NCBI GenBank assembly: GCA_905234075.1
Contig: CAJOGI010000002.1
Span: forward strand, 143,035 to 207,034
Length of the DNA stretch: 64,000 nucleotides
Reading direction: 5' to 3'
Source: an uncultured Synergistales bacterium
Lineage (GTDB): Bacteria; Synergistota; Synergistia; Synergistales; Aminobacteriaceae
The first letter of the stretch is position 1, and each line of letters starts with the position of its first letter. A program made the position numbers and the translations under genes. Positions 1 to 8,249 of the stretch are shown piece by piece. The notes under the pieces were generated by a model. It was not told the DNA's origin and did no database searches. It saw only the letters and a program-made list of their open reading frames with translations.

Positions 1-366
1 AACTGTAAGTTTCTTTTCCGCCGCCGCCGCGATCGATTCAGCCGCCGAAATTCTGACGGAAGAAGTCGAAGTCGAGTTATTGACGTGAACTTGAGGAATC
101 CCGAAGAAGTTCAAGAAGTAAGGTTTGCCAGTCAAATCAGTCAAATACAATTCCGACAAATTAACCTCTGTTTCTGGAGCTACAGCAGATTCCGTCTCAT
201 TTACTTTTACTTCCGGATTGTAACCGTCGCCGCTGCCGCCGCTGCCTCCGCTGGAGATCGGGCCGTTATCCCCTCCCCCGCAGCCGCCTGTGGTGATTGC
301 AAAAAATAACGCAATCAACACTGCAATAAACGCATTGATAGAAAAAATTTTTTTATGCAACTTCAA
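1..366 (-). CDS. Secreted lipoprotein, 3' end outside window (partial)
   Basis: An open frame runs off the left edge of the window. Its N-terminus has a basic start, a hydrophobic stretch (FIAVLIALFFAI) and a cysteine followed by Gly, after which comes a Gly/Ser linker (SSGGSGGSGDG) and an Ala/Ser/Thr-rich region. This is the form of a secreted lipoprotein, although the lipobox (TTGGC) is weak because Thr replaces Leu at -3. I chose the first of two TTG codons (364-366), which has GGAAAGG about 5 nt upstream; an in-frame TAG lies further up. No ATG is available. The mature region matches no family I recognise. A + strand ORF in the same DNA (85-309) is low-complexity and is a shadow of this gene. 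Confidence 0.6.
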   Translation of the reverse strand, partial: MKLHKKIFSINAFIAVLIALFFAITTGGCGGGDNGPISSGGSGGSGDGYNPEVKVNETESAVAPETEVNLSELYLTDLTGKPYFLNFFGIPQVHVNNSTSTSSVRISAAESIAAAAEKKLTV

Positions 367-423
367 AAACGCCTTTCCAAAAAATTTTTTACACTATACG
401 GTAAAATTTATGAACATTCTAAC

Positions 424-470
424 ATAAAAAATAAGAATGAGAAAAAAAATTTTTCACTCTTATTTTTTAC
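424..470 (-). terminator. Terminator of the rnf operon
   Basis: Inverted repeat of about 12 bp (arms 426-438 and 455-467) with an AT-rich loop, ending in a run of T on the minus strand. It lies about 20 nt beyond the rnfB stop. The T/A runs on both sides mean it could also act on the + strand. Confidence 0.6.
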
Positions 471-487
471 CGCCTCATTAAAATTAT

Positions 488-1321
488 TTACGCGCTCTTC
501 GCTAAAACTTCAACGCGCTCGCCGGTCTTGATACATTTTGCCGGGCACTTCTCGGCGCATTTTCCGCACTTAATGCATTTTGTCTGATCGATTACGGCTA
601 AATCATTCACCATCGTGATAGCCTGAACGGGGCATAATTTTGTGCAGAGAGTACAGCCGATACAGCCTGCACTGCAAACGCTCTTGACCATCTGGCCCTT
701 CCAGTGTGAGTTGCAGGCAACGACAACATCAGCCGCCTTCGGAATAAGCGTGAAAATTCCTTTAGGACATGCCGCCACGCAGGCACCGCAGGCAACGCAT
801 TTATCACCGTCAACTTTCGGCAGACCGTCATCGCCCATTGAGAGTGCGCCGAAATTACAGACGCTCACGCATGTTCCAAGACCGATACAGCCGAACGGGC
901 AGGCGTTAGGAGAACCGCCGGGAATAGTCGCGGCACTGCGGCAGTCTTTTATTCCGTCATAAATTAACTGGCGCGGTGAAGCCGTGCATGTTCCCTTGCA
1001 TTTTACAAACGCTCTCATTGGTACGCTCTCTCCGGCGTCAACGCCCATGATCGCCGCGATTTTTTCAGCGACTTTAGCACCGCCGACCGAACATTTATTT
1101 ACGGGCGCGCCGTCATTGACAACTCCTGAAGCGTAGCCGTCGCAGCCGGGATAACCGCAGCCTCCGCAGTTAGCTCCGGGCAAAGCCGCTCTGATTAAAC
1201 CTATTCTCTCGTCCTGATGAACTTTGAAAATTACTGAGGCAATCGCAAGAAGAACTCCGAAAACTCCGCCCATTATTCCCATTAATAATAACGGCGTTAC
1301 AAATACGTGCATTATATCCAT
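488..1321 (-). CDS. rnfB: Rnf complex subunit B, multi-cluster ferredoxin
   Basis: RnfB carries electrons inside the Rnf complex, which couples ferredoxin oxidation and NAD reduction to ion transport across the inner membrane. The protein (277 aa) has one N-terminal membrane helix, then the NCGGCGYPGC motif of the four-Cys cluster domain, a middle CPFGC...CVSVC stretch, and three further ferredoxin motifs (CVACGACVAACP, CIGCTLCTKLCP, CIKCGKCAEKCP). It is therefore the long, cluster-rich form seen in anaerobes rather than the short enterobacterial form. I start at ATG 1321, which has GGGGG 8 nt upstream; a TTG two codons earlier is also open. It is the last gene of the operon, 13 nt after rnfA, with a terminator behind it. 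Confidence 0.95.
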   Translation of the reverse strand: MDIMHVFVTPLLLMGIMGGVFGVLLAIASVIFKVHQDERIGLIRAALPGANCGGCGYPGCDGYASGVVNDGAPVNKCSVGGAKVAEKIAAIMGVDAGESVPMRAFVKCKGTCTASPRQLIYDGIKDCRSAATIPGGSPNACPFGCIGLGTCVSVCNFGALSMGDDGLPKVDGDKCVACGACVAACPKGIFTLIPKAADVVVACNSHWKGQMVKSVCSAGCIGCTLCTKLCPVQAITMVNDLAVIDQTKCIKCGKCAEKCPAKCIKTGERVEVLAKSA

Positions 1322-1334
1322 CTTCAAAGCCCCC

Positions 1335-1922
1335 TTACTTTATTATTCCCGTGAAGCCCATGAAAGCTATCGACATCAAGCCGGCAGTTATTAAGGCCAT
1401 TGGAAGTCCCCTTAAACTGTTAGGTATGCCGTCGTTGCCTTCAATTCTTTCACGGATACCGGCCATTAACGAAATTGCAAGCAAAAATCCTAATGACGAG
1501 CCAAGCGCGTTGACCAATGCCGCCGCAAGTCCGTAGCCTTCGTTCATATTGAGAACTGCAACTCCAAGAACGGCGCAGTTAGTTGTAATTAACGGCAGGA
1601 AAATTCCAAGCGATTTATAAAGCACGGGATTTAATTTTTTCAACGCAAGCTCAACGAACTGAACGAGAGCCGCAATGACCAAAATAAATGACAGAGTATA
1701 TAAATATTCAAGATGAAGCGGAACGAGTAAATAATTATAAGTCAGCCATGTCATTAACGACGCAAGAACGATGACGAAAACAACAGCCGCGCCCATTCCT
1801 TGAGCAGTCTTTAATTTTGAGCTAACGCCCATGAACGGACAACAGCCTAAAAATCTTGAAAGCAAAATATTATGAACAAATATTGAGCTTATGAAAAGCA
1901 AAACTAATTCTGTAAACGTCAT
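1335..1922 (-). CDS. rnfA: Rnf complex integral membrane subunit A
   Basis: RnfA is a six-helix membrane subunit of the ion-translocating Rnf complex, homologous to RnfE and to NqrE. The protein (195 aa, the usual length) starts MTFTELVLLF, contains the conserved NILLSRFLGCCPF segment in the first helix pair and NCAVLGVA in a later helix; such Cys residues in RnfA/RnfE hold an iron-sulfur cluster in the membrane. I start at ATG 1920-1922, which overlaps the rnfE stop as TAATG and has GAGGAGG 10 nt upstream. A longer frame begins at 1943 but would add seven residues (MRGGESI) with no ribosome site. The overlap implies translational coupling to rnfE. Confidence 0.93.
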   Translation of the reverse strand: MTFTELVLLFISSIFVHNILLSRFLGCCPFMGVSSKLKTAQGMGAAVVFVIVLASLMTWLTYNYLLVPLHLEYLYTLSFILVIAALVQFVELALKKLNPVLYKSLGIFLPLITTNCAVLGVAVLNMNEGYGLAAALVNALGSSLGFLLAISLMAGIRERIEGNDGIPNSLRGLPMALITAGLMSIAFMGFTGIIK

Positions 1923-2617
1923 TATGCTTTCGCCTCCTCGCACTCGTCTTTGTCTCTGTTGCAGAATTTAGCCATAGCACAGCAGCCGCAGCCGGTCTTA
2001 GCTTCAGCCGGTGTCGCTCCGATTCCTCTAAATCTTGCCTGAATAGCTCTGAATGCTCCCATGCAGCAGCCGAGAATTATAAATCCGCCCGGTGCCAACA
2101 CGATTAACATAGCAGGCTCAAAACTTATTACGGGCATTCCAAGCCACGTGCCGCCGCCGAAAATTTCACGGATTGAGCCGAGAAACGTTAAAGCAATCGT
2201 GAAGCCCAAGCCCATTCCGATACCGTCAAGAGCCGACTCAAAAACTCCGTTCTTTGACGCGAAAGCCTCAGCGCGTGCCAAGATAATGCAGTTGACGACG
2301 ATTAACGGAATAAAAATTCCAAGCGATTTATTTAATTCAGGAGCAAAGCCCTTCATTAAAAACTCAATGACCGTAACGAAGCCGGCTATGACGACAATAA
2401 AAATCGGAATACGGACTTCATCGGGCACCATTTTTCTTAAAAGCGAGATAACCATGTTCGAGGCAATTAATACGAACGTCGCGGCTATACCCATTCCCAA
2501 GCCGTTAGCTACGCTGGTCGTAACCGCAAGCGTCGGGCAGAGTCCGATACACTGAACGAACGTTGGGTTATCGGTTAAAATTCCGTTAGTGATAATTCTA
2601 AATTTGCTCTGGCTCAA
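1922..2617 (-). CDS. rnfE: Rnf complex integral membrane subunit E
   Basis: RnfE is the second six-helix membrane subunit of Rnf, paralogous to RnfA in inverted topology. The protein (231 aa) has the NPTFVQCIGLCPTLAVT signature in its first helix and VVNCIILARAEAFA later; the Cys residues correspond to the intramembrane cluster ligands. The C-terminus carries an extra cysteine-containing tail (TGCGCCAMAKFCNRDKDEC), which is not needed for the core fold. Translation appears to start at TTG 2617, three nt after the rnfG stop, with GGGG upstream. The stop overlaps the rnfA start by one base. Confidence 0.93.
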   Translation of the reverse strand: MSQSKFRIITNGILTDNPTFVQCIGLCPTLAVTTSVANGLGMGIAATFVLIASNMVISLLRKMVPDEVRIPIFIVVIAGFVTVIEFLMKGFAPELNKSLGIFIPLIVVNCIILARAEAFASKNGVFESALDGIGMGLGFTIALTFLGSIREIFGGGTWLGMPVISFEPAMLIVLAPGGFIILGCCMGAFRAIQARFRGIGATPAEAKTGCGCCAMAKFCNRDKDECEEAKA

Positions 2618-2620
2618 TTT

Positions 2621-3193
2621 TTATTCAGCCCCTTTCAAATTTTTGTTCCAGTATTCGACTGCGGCATTAACTCCCGTTGTTACTCCGTTTGAAGTTATCG
2701 TAGCTCCCGAAATTGCTGAAATCTCATCAGCTCCGTTTGCCGAGCCCTTAACGACTTTCAAAGGCAATGTGCTTCTGTCGTTGAACTGCGTGTAAAATTC
2801 AGGCTCTGTGGATTTTGCGCCGAGTCCCGGAGTTTCTGAATGATTTAATATATTTATGGCCTTGACTGTTCCGTCTTTAGTAACGCCGACGATGAAATTA
2901 ATTTCTCCGCCGTAGCCCTTTGAATGTACTGTCATGCACCAGCCTACGAGGCCGTTCGCGTCCGTGCCTTTCTGAACGTCAGCGACAAATTCATCTTCTT
3001 TAAGTTCATAAGTGTTGAAGTCCTGAGCCGCCGGCATAACAATTCTGAAAGCCGCGTTGCGTGCTTCCTGCTCGACTCTTGCGATAGCCTGCGAGGTGAA
3101 ATGCTCAACGAAGCCTAAAATTAATCCCGTTACGGCCGTTACAGCGAAAAGAGTTCCGCCCAAGCGTAGAGCTTTTCTTACATTCTCGTTCAT
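2621..3193 (-). CDS. rnfG: Rnf complex FMN-binding subunit G
   Basis: RnfG is a periplasm-facing subunit anchored by one N-terminal helix that carries covalent FMN on a threonine. The protein (190 aa) shows the anchor helix at about residues 11-30, the FMN_bind fold in the middle (GYGGEINFIVGV) and the flavinylation motif ISGATITS near residue 165. HSETPGLGAK is also typical of the family. It sits between rnfD and rnfE with gaps of 2-3 nt. Confidence 0.94.
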   Translation of the reverse strand: MNENVRKALRLGGTLFAVTAVTGLILGFVEHFTSQAIARVEQEARNAAFRIVMPAAQDFNTYELKEDEFVADVQKGTDANGLVGWCMTVHSKGYGGEINFIVGVTKDGTVKAINILNHSETPGLGAKSTEPEFYTQFNDRSTLPLKVVKGSANGADEISAISGATITSNGVTTGVNAAVEYWNKNLKGAE

Positions 3194-3195
3194 GA

Positions 3196-4143
3196 TTATT
3201 TGCCCCCTACTCTCTTAAAGAAATTGCTTTTAGGCGCACCCAAAATTCTTGGTGCTGTGTACATGTCAATTAAAGGCACGGCAACGTTCATTATTAAAAT
3301 CGAGAACGAAACGCCTTCGGGATAACCGCCCCATGTTCTTATTAATGCTGTCAATAATCCGCAGCCGAATGCGTAAATATATTGACCCTTCGCGCTCATC
3401 GGGCTTGTCGTGTAGTCCGTAGCCATGAAGAACGCGCCGATTAACAAACCGCCGGTGAAAATTTCAGCAGTTACGCTTCCGTGTCCGAACAACGCTCCCA
3501 AAATTGCCGCAGTCGCTATATAAACTACAGGGATACGCCACGAAATTACGTTCTCCCAGATTAAATAAGCTCCGCCGAGAATTAATAATATCGAGCAGGT
3601 CTCGCCGATACAGCCGCCCATGTTGCCGACTATCATATCCCAGCATGAAACATTTACGGCGTTTCCGGCTTTCATTGCGGCTAACGGAGTAGCTCCTGAA
3701 ATTCCCTGCACTGTCCATGTAGTCATCGCTGTGGGCCATGAGATTAACATCATTGCGCGGGCAGCTAAAGCAGGGTTGACGATGTTACAGCCAAGACCGC
3801 CGTAAAATTGTTTTACTACGATAATCGCAAAAATACTTCCGCAGACAGCCATCCAGATAGGCATCGTTGGAGGAAGATTATAAGCAAGCAGTAAGCCCGT
3901 TACGACTGCGGATAAATCGCAAACCGTAACTTTTGTTTTCATTACGCATTTCTGCCAGAAAAATTCGCTCAAGACGCACGCAAGAATACACGCGGCTATG
4001 ACGGCAAGCGAGCGAAGGCCAAGAAAATATACGCTCGTTATTCCGGCAGGAAGCAGCGCAAGAATTACCGTGAACATGATTCCGCGCGTCGAAAATTCTG
4101 AATGAACGTGCGGTGAAGTTGATACTGTGAGCTGTGTTGACAT
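3196..4143 (-). CDS. rnfD: Rnf complex membrane subunit D
   Basis: RnfD is a polytopic inner membrane protein with covalent FMN, a core part of the ion path in Rnf and related to NqrB. The protein (315 aa) has about nine to ten hydrophobic segments, the conserved GGLGCNIVNPALAARA segment (about 115-130) and the flavin attachment motif GISGATPL with Thr at about 152. The start ATG at 4143 follows the rnfC stop by 2 nt and has a good GGAGGCG site inside the end of rnfC. Confidence 0.95.
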   Translation of the reverse strand: MSTQLTVSTSPHVHSEFSTRGIMFTVILALLPAGITSVYFLGLRSLAVIAACILACVLSEFFWQKCVMKTKVTVCDLSAVVTGLLLAYNLPPTMPIWMAVCGSIFAIIVVKQFYGGLGCNIVNPALAARAMMLISWPTAMTTWTVQGISGATPLAAMKAGNAVNVSCWDMIVGNMGGCIGETCSILLILGGAYLIWENVISWRIPVVYIATAAILGALFGHGSVTAEIFTGGLLIGAFFMATDYTTSPMSAKGQYIYAFGCGLLTALIRTWGGYPEGVSFSILIMNVAVPLIDMYTAPRILGAPKSNFFKRVGGK

Positions 4144-4145
4144 AA

Positions 4146-5510
4146 TTATTTATTCGCCTCCGCTTTCTGTTTTGCAAGGGCAGCGGCTTTTCTGCGAGCC
4201 TCATTTACTGCCGCTTTACCGTTCTTATAGCTCTGTACTAAATGTCTTGATGCCGGGCACGAATAAGCGCACGACCCGCACTCGATACAGTTCATTCCGC
4301 CGTGAGCTTCAAAAGTTTCATAATCTCTCTTTCTTACAGCGTGGTCTAATAACGTCGGCTCAAGGTGCATAGGGCAGACCTCAAGACATTTTCCGCAGCG
4401 CAGGCACGCACTCTCTTCGGCAATGTACGCTGATTTTGAAGTTAAAGCTAAAATTCCTGACGTTCCTTTAACTACAGGAACATCAACCGAACGCATAGCA
4501 AGTCCCATCATCGGACCGCCGGCAATAATTTTTACGGGCTCGCTCTTAAATCCGTTGCACGCTTCTATTAATCTGCGGACTGAAATTCCTAACGGGACCT
4601 GTAAATTTTTCGGCTCGTTCACAGCGTCGCCGGTTACTGAAATAACGCGCTCAACAACGGGCAGTCCCTCCTCAATCGTCTTGCAGATCTGCCAAGTTGT
4701 GCGGGTGTTCAGGACTATGCAGCCGACATCAGCAGGCAGTGCCGGGACTAACGGAACTTCTTGGCCCGTTACGGTCTTGATTAACATTTTTTCAGCACCC
4801 TGCGGATATTTGACTTTATGAGGCATGATTTTAATTTTTGGGTTTTTATTATGCTCTTTCATCGTCGCTATAGCTTCGGGCTTATTATTCTCGATAGCTA
4901 TAACGCCCTGAGCGTTCGGGAAAATTTCGAGAACATATTGAAGACCCCTGATGATTTCGTCCGGGCTTTCAATCATAAGCCTATTATCACAGCTTAAATA
5001 CGGCTCGCATTCTGCGGCGTTGACGATTACCCAGTTAATAATTTTATCTTTGGGCGGTGAAAGTTTTACGTGAGTCGGGAAACATGCTCCGCCCATTCCT
5101 ACGATACCGGCGGAACGGATTAATTTCACGTAATCGCCTGGTGCGGGCTTGTGCCCTAACTCGTCAAGAAGCGAAGGGGCTTTCTCATATTTTCCGTCGC
5201 TCTCAATTACAATACAGTTTTCAATGCTTCCGGCTACGGTCATTTTCGGAGCGATCTCCTTCACCGTTCCTGACACTCCCGAAAAAATCGGAGCAGAAAC
5301 AAACGCTTCAGTGTCTGCAATTTTCTGACCGACAAGAACAGCGTCTCCCTTCTTCACAAGCGGAGAACACGGCGCACCGATATGCTGGGATAATGGATAA
5401 ACGAACAGCTCTCCGGAATTTTCGGGCATTAATTTTTCGATTGCCTTGCTTTCCGTCAGGGCTTTGCCTTCGGGCGGATGCACTCCGCCTAAAAACGTCG
5501 GCAGGTTCAT
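4146..5510 (-). CDS. rnfC: Rnf complex NADH-binding iron-sulfur subunit C
   Basis: RnfC is the cytoplasmic NAD(H)-interacting subunit of Rnf and the first gene of the operon. The protein (454 aa) has the N-terminal barrel-sandwich region, the Gly-rich stretch GIVGMGGACFPTHVKL (about 135-150) shared with NuoF, and two ferredoxin motifs, CLRCGKCLEVCP (about 369-380) and CIECGSCAYSCP (about 408-419). The C-terminus is short and basic, without the long Ala/Lys repeats of enterobacterial RnfC. A GAGGGGAG stretch lies 13 nt before the ATG. Gene order C-D-G-E-A-B matches Rnf operons of anaerobes. Confidence 0.95.
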   Translation of the reverse strand: MNLPTFLGGVHPPEGKALTESKAIEKLMPENSGELFVYPLSQHIGAPCSPLVKKGDAVLVGQKIADTEAFVSAPIFSGVSGTVKEIAPKMTVAGSIENCIVIESDGKYEKAPSLLDELGHKPAPGDYVKLIRSAGIVGMGGACFPTHVKLSPPKDKIINWVIVNAAECEPYLSCDNRLMIESPDEIIRGLQYVLEIFPNAQGVIAIENNKPEAIATMKEHNKNPKIKIMPHKVKYPQGAEKMLIKTVTGQEVPLVPALPADVGCIVLNTRTTWQICKTIEEGLPVVERVISVTGDAVNEPKNLQVPLGISVRRLIEACNGFKSEPVKIIAGGPMMGLAMRSVDVPVVKGTSGILALTSKSAYIAEESACLRCGKCLEVCPMHLEPTLLDHAVRKRDYETFEAHGGMNCIECGSCAYSCPASRHLVQSYKNGKAAVNEARRKAAALAKQKAEANK

Positions 5511-5565
5511 GGTAGTATAAACACTCCCCTCAAAATTTTGAAAAAATAAAAAATTTGTTGATTGA

Positions 5566-5580
5566 GTGTATTATATCCTA
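5566..5580 (-). promoter_or_regulatory. Probable promoter of rnfCDGEAB
   Basis: A perfect TATAAT (complement of 5570-5575) lies about 60 nt before the rnfC start in the divergent gap between rnfC and the gene at 5624. No good -35 was found. Confidence 0.5.
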
Positions 5581-5623
5581 ACAGTTAATTATTTATCGTA
5601 GGAGACATAAAAATAAAAACTTC

Positions 5624-6253
5624 ATGCTTGACGGAAACTTTTTTAATAATTTGGGCGTTGTGCTTTGTCGCGGGAACTCGGGCGAGAAAAATTTATGGCT
5701 GAAGTTATTTCTCAAAGACGCAGGGATTGTCAACGTGTCCGCTAAAAAAAAGGACAGCAACATCGAGCCCCTTACGTGGGGAAATTTCAGCTTGAAGAAA
5801 AAACAGAAAAGCACGAATTATTTTATAGACGAAGCTGAAATTTTTGACGACATGTTCGCACTAAGGGAAAAAAAAGACAGTCTGCTTAACAGCCTTAAAT
5901 GGGTTAGGCTTGTTATGAAATTTCTTGAGCCCGGTCAGCCCGACAATGACTTGCTGATTAATTTATATTGGAGCATGAAGTTGCTGACGCAGCCCAAAGT
6001 TCCGCCCGATGCAGCGAGCTGGAAATTTTTATGGCGGTGGCTTGATAGCTGGGGGCTTGCGCCTGACCTCGTGAATTTTTACGGGGCACAAAATTTTAAT
6101 CATGATGAGATTGTTTTGCTTGCCCAGATGTCAATGTTAAGCACGGCCGGAGTCGCCGATATTTTTTCTAAAAATAAAATCAGTCCGAATATCCGTGAAA
6201 ACTCTTTCAAAATTGCAGTCAGTCTTGCCGAAAAATTTTTAATTGAGAAATAA
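5624..6253 (+). CDS. RecO-like DNA repair protein (divergent)
   Basis: The protein (209 aa) resembles RecO, which helps load RecA onto SSB-coated DNA. Seen in the sequence are an N-terminal beta-rich stretch with VLCRGNSGEKNLWLKLFL and AKKKDSNIEPL, which line up with the OB-fold of RecO, and a helical C-terminal part with the typical LLINLYWSMKLL and SWGLAPDL segments. The C4 zinc site found in many RecO proteins is absent. The assignment rests on pattern similarity by eye. The start ATG is 18 nt after GTAGGAG, which is long, but no nearer in-frame start exists. It is divergent from rnfC, and its stop is followed within 10 nt by a copy of the dispersed element. Confidence 0.55.
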   Translation: MLDGNFFNNLGVVLCRGNSGEKNLWLKLFLKDAGIVNVSAKKKDSNIEPLTWGNFSLKKKQKSTNYFIDEAEIFDDMFALREKKDSLLNSLKWVRLVMKFLEPGQPDNDLLINLYWSMKLLTQPKVPPDAASWKFLWRWLDSWGLAPDLVNFYGAQNFNHDEIVLLAQMSMLSTAGVADIFSKNKISPNIRENSFKIAVSLAEKFLIEK

Positions 6254-6258
6254 TGTTT

Positions 6259-6440
6259 GTGATATAATACTAAAGTAAATTCTCCTTCACGAAGGGGAAT
6301 TATTTTTTTGGGGACTACAATGGGGACTACAATAACTTCAAAATTTTTTAGCTTTCATAAATTTTCAAGAGGCAATTAAAAAAATAGAGTCTGAAATTTT
6401 TTCGGCGCATCTAAAAATTTTTCTTGCAAAAAAGTTTTGA
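6259..6440 (+). repeat. Dispersed element, copy 1 (extended -10, stem-loop, GGGGnCTACA motif)
   Basis: Extended -10 TGTGATATAAT (TATAAT at 6263-6268), then a 10-bp stem with a 4-nt loop (6278-6301, one G-T pair), seven T, GGGGACTACAAT followed by GGGGACTACA, a 19-codon ORF, and an A-rich then T-rich tail. The same order and spacing occur near 24613, 44518 and (minus strand) 58752. The stem-loop followed by T could end transcription of the gene at 5624 or of a very short RNA begun at the -10. Confidence 0.75.
6320..6379 (+). CDS. Micro-ORF of dispersed element copy 1 (19 aa)
   Basis: Possible peptide MGTTITSKFFSFHKFSRGN. GGGG lies about 7 nt before the ATG as a weak ribosome site. All four copies of the element have an ORF beginning MGTT at the same place, with SK, F and KF at fixed positions and no frame-breaking gaps in the first 16 codons. 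The copies are so alike in DNA that conservation of a peptide cannot be separated from conservation of RNA or DNA. Confidence 0.3.
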   Translation: MGTTITSKFFSFHKFSRGN

Positions 6441-6490
6441 GCCATAAAAAAAATTTTTGTTCTCCGTGAAAAAATCTGCGCAGCATCCGC

Positions 6491-6500
6491 GTGATATACT
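6491..6500 (+). promoter_or_regulatory. Extended -10 promoter of the Na/Pi symporter gene
   Basis: GTGATATACT contains TG-n-TATACT, about 30 nt before the TTG start at 6530. Confidence 0.45.
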
Positions 6501-6529
6501 TACAAGAAAAAAATATGGAGGTACTCCAC

Positions 6530-8167
6530 TTGGAAATCAGTACGTTTTTGAATATTGCCGGCGGTGTTGCACTCTTCCTCTACGGCATAAAATTAATGAG
6601 CTCGGCTCTGCAGTCTATAGCCGGCGACAAAATGCGCAAACTCATCGGCACTCTGACAAAAACACCCCTTCGCGGAATATTCGTAGGAATTTTAGTTACC
6701 GTTTTAATTCAGTCAAGCACAGGCACAACGGTTATGACTGTCAGCTTTGTCAATACCGGCCTGTTAAATCTCAATCAGGCAATCGGAATAATAATGGGCG
6801 CGAACATCGGAACGACCGTAACCGCGCAGATCATTGCCTTCAAGATTGAAGCGTTTGCCCTGCCTCTTGTCGCGCTGGGAATGATTTTGTCAATCCTTGC
6901 GAAAAATAAAAAACAGCTCTCCTACATCGCAAGCGGCATAATCGGTCTTGGCCTTCTGTTCTTGGGTATGCAGACAATGTCTTCAAAAGAAGTCGTCAAT
7001 ATAATCTCAAGGCACTCCGACTTGATAATGACGTTGAGCGGAAATCCTTTAACGGGAGTTTTAACCGGAATGATTTTGACGATTTTAATTCAGTCAAGCG
7101 CGGCGACTATAGGTCTTGTAATGGCAATAGCGGCAAATTCAAACGGACTGATCGGACTTGACGCGGCGATCCCGATAATTTTGGGAGACAACATCGGCAC
7201 GACATTAACGGCTATAGTTGTCGCGATGGGCGCAACCCGTCCGGCCAAGCAGGCGGCGGCGGCTCACGTATTATTTAATCTAATAGGAACCGTAATATTT
7301 TTACTAGCCTTCCCGCTTTACCGCGAGATAGTAGTCTGGAGCAGTCCTGACATCGGCCGACAGATAGCTAACGCCCACACGATTTTTAATATTTTGAACA
7401 CAGTTATATTCTTCCCGTTCGTTTCACTGCTCGCAAAATTAATTTCAACGTTAATCCCTTTAAGCCCCGAAGACAAGCCCGAAGACGTAATGTATCTCGA
7501 CCCGAATTTAATTTCAATTTCAAGTGCGTCCGCAGTTGAGGCTGTTAAAGATGAATTAATGCACATGGGACGCATAACTCAAGGCATGTTTGATTTACTG
7601 CGCACGACTTTCTTTGAATATGACAGCGCGAAACTTGAAGAACGCCGCAAAAAATTTGACGGCATGGAAGAGAGCGTCAACAAGATCACGCGGGCAATAT
7701 CTGAATATTCTTCCGAGATATGGCAGCGCGGAGTATCCGATGAAATTTCAACCGTGCTCGGCTGTTACGTGAACGCTTCGCTTGATTTAGAGCGCATAGG
7801 CGACCGCGCAGAAAATTTAATCGAACGCTGTGATGTCATGGATAATTATCTCTCTGCCGACGCTATTGAAGAGTTCCGCGACATGTTTGAGACTACTAAA
7901 CTTGCGCTTGATACTTCATTGGAGTCAATGGAAAATGAAAATCCGGTGCAGGCCTGGCTGGTGATCCGCGACATTGAAAAGAAAGTTGACGACCAAGAAA
8001 GAACATACCGCAAGGCTCACATTGACAGGCTCAATCGCGGCGAGTGCGACCCTGAAAAGGGCGTGAACTTCATCACACTATTGAGCAACCTCGAACGCAT
8101 CAGCGACCATAGCAATAATATTGCAGGCTACACGCTTGATATTTTGAGGCTGTCAGGGAAGAGCTAG
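6530..8167 (+). CDS. Na+/phosphate symporter family protein (NptA/PhoU type)
   Basis: A membrane transporter of the Na/Pi cotransporter family, expected to bring in phosphate with sodium. The N-terminal two thirds hold two inverted copies of the family signature, each with QSST/QSSA (ILVTVLIQSSTGTTVMT and ILTILIQSSAATIGL), plus MGANIGTT and LGDNIGTT loops. The C-terminal third is a PhoU-like helical domain. I start at TTG 6530 (545 aa), because GGAGGT stands 7 nt before it; a longer frame from ATG 6491 would begin inside the promoter and has no ribosome site. Its stop lies next to a heptad array. Confidence 0.85.
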   Translation: MEISTFLNIAGGVALFLYGIKLMSSALQSIAGDKMRKLIGTLTKTPLRGIFVGILVTVLIQSSTGTTVMTVSFVNTGLLNLNQAIGIIMGANIGTTVTAQIIAFKIEAFALPLVALGMILSILAKNKKQLSYIASGIIGLGLLFLGMQTMSSKEVVNIISRHSDLIMTLSGNPLTGVLTGMILTILIQSSAATIGLVMAIAANSNGLIGLDAAIPIILGDNIGTTLTAIVVAMGATRPAKQAAAAHVLFNLIGTVIFLLAFPLYREIVVWSSPDIGRQIANAHTIFNILNTVIFFPFVSLLAKLISTLIPLSPEDKPEDVMYLDPNLISISSASAVEAVKDELMHMGRITQGMFDLLRTTFFEYDSAKLEERRKKFDGMEESVNKITRAISEYSSEIWQRGVSDEISTVLGCYVNASLDLERIGDRAENLIERCDVMDNYLSADAIEEFRDMFETTKLALDTSLESMENENPVQAWLVIRDIEKKVDDQERTYRKAHIDRLNRGECDPEKGVNFITLLSNLERISDHSNNIAGYTLDILRLSGKS

Positions 8168-8169
8168 AA

Positions 8170-8240
8170 CAGGTAGGAGTTAGGAGGTAGGAAGTAGGAA
8201 GTTTTTTTCACCCCTCACTCCTCACCATTAACCCCTAACT
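8170..8240. repeat. Heptad array, paired orientations
   Basis: CAGGTAGGAG, TTAGGAG, GTAGGAA and GTAGGAA units, then seven T, then degraded units in the opposite orientation (CTCCTCA, CCCCTAA). The two halves can pair, so the block may serve as a terminator after the symporter gene. No ribosome site is left in front of pbpC. Confidence 0.7.
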
Positions 8241-8249
8241 AAAACGCTA

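Noticed and set aside
85-309. 74-aa frame on the + strand near the left edge
   Set aside because: Low-complexity Ala-rich translation, no ribosome site, and it lies opposite a lipoprotein gene with a clear signal sequence.
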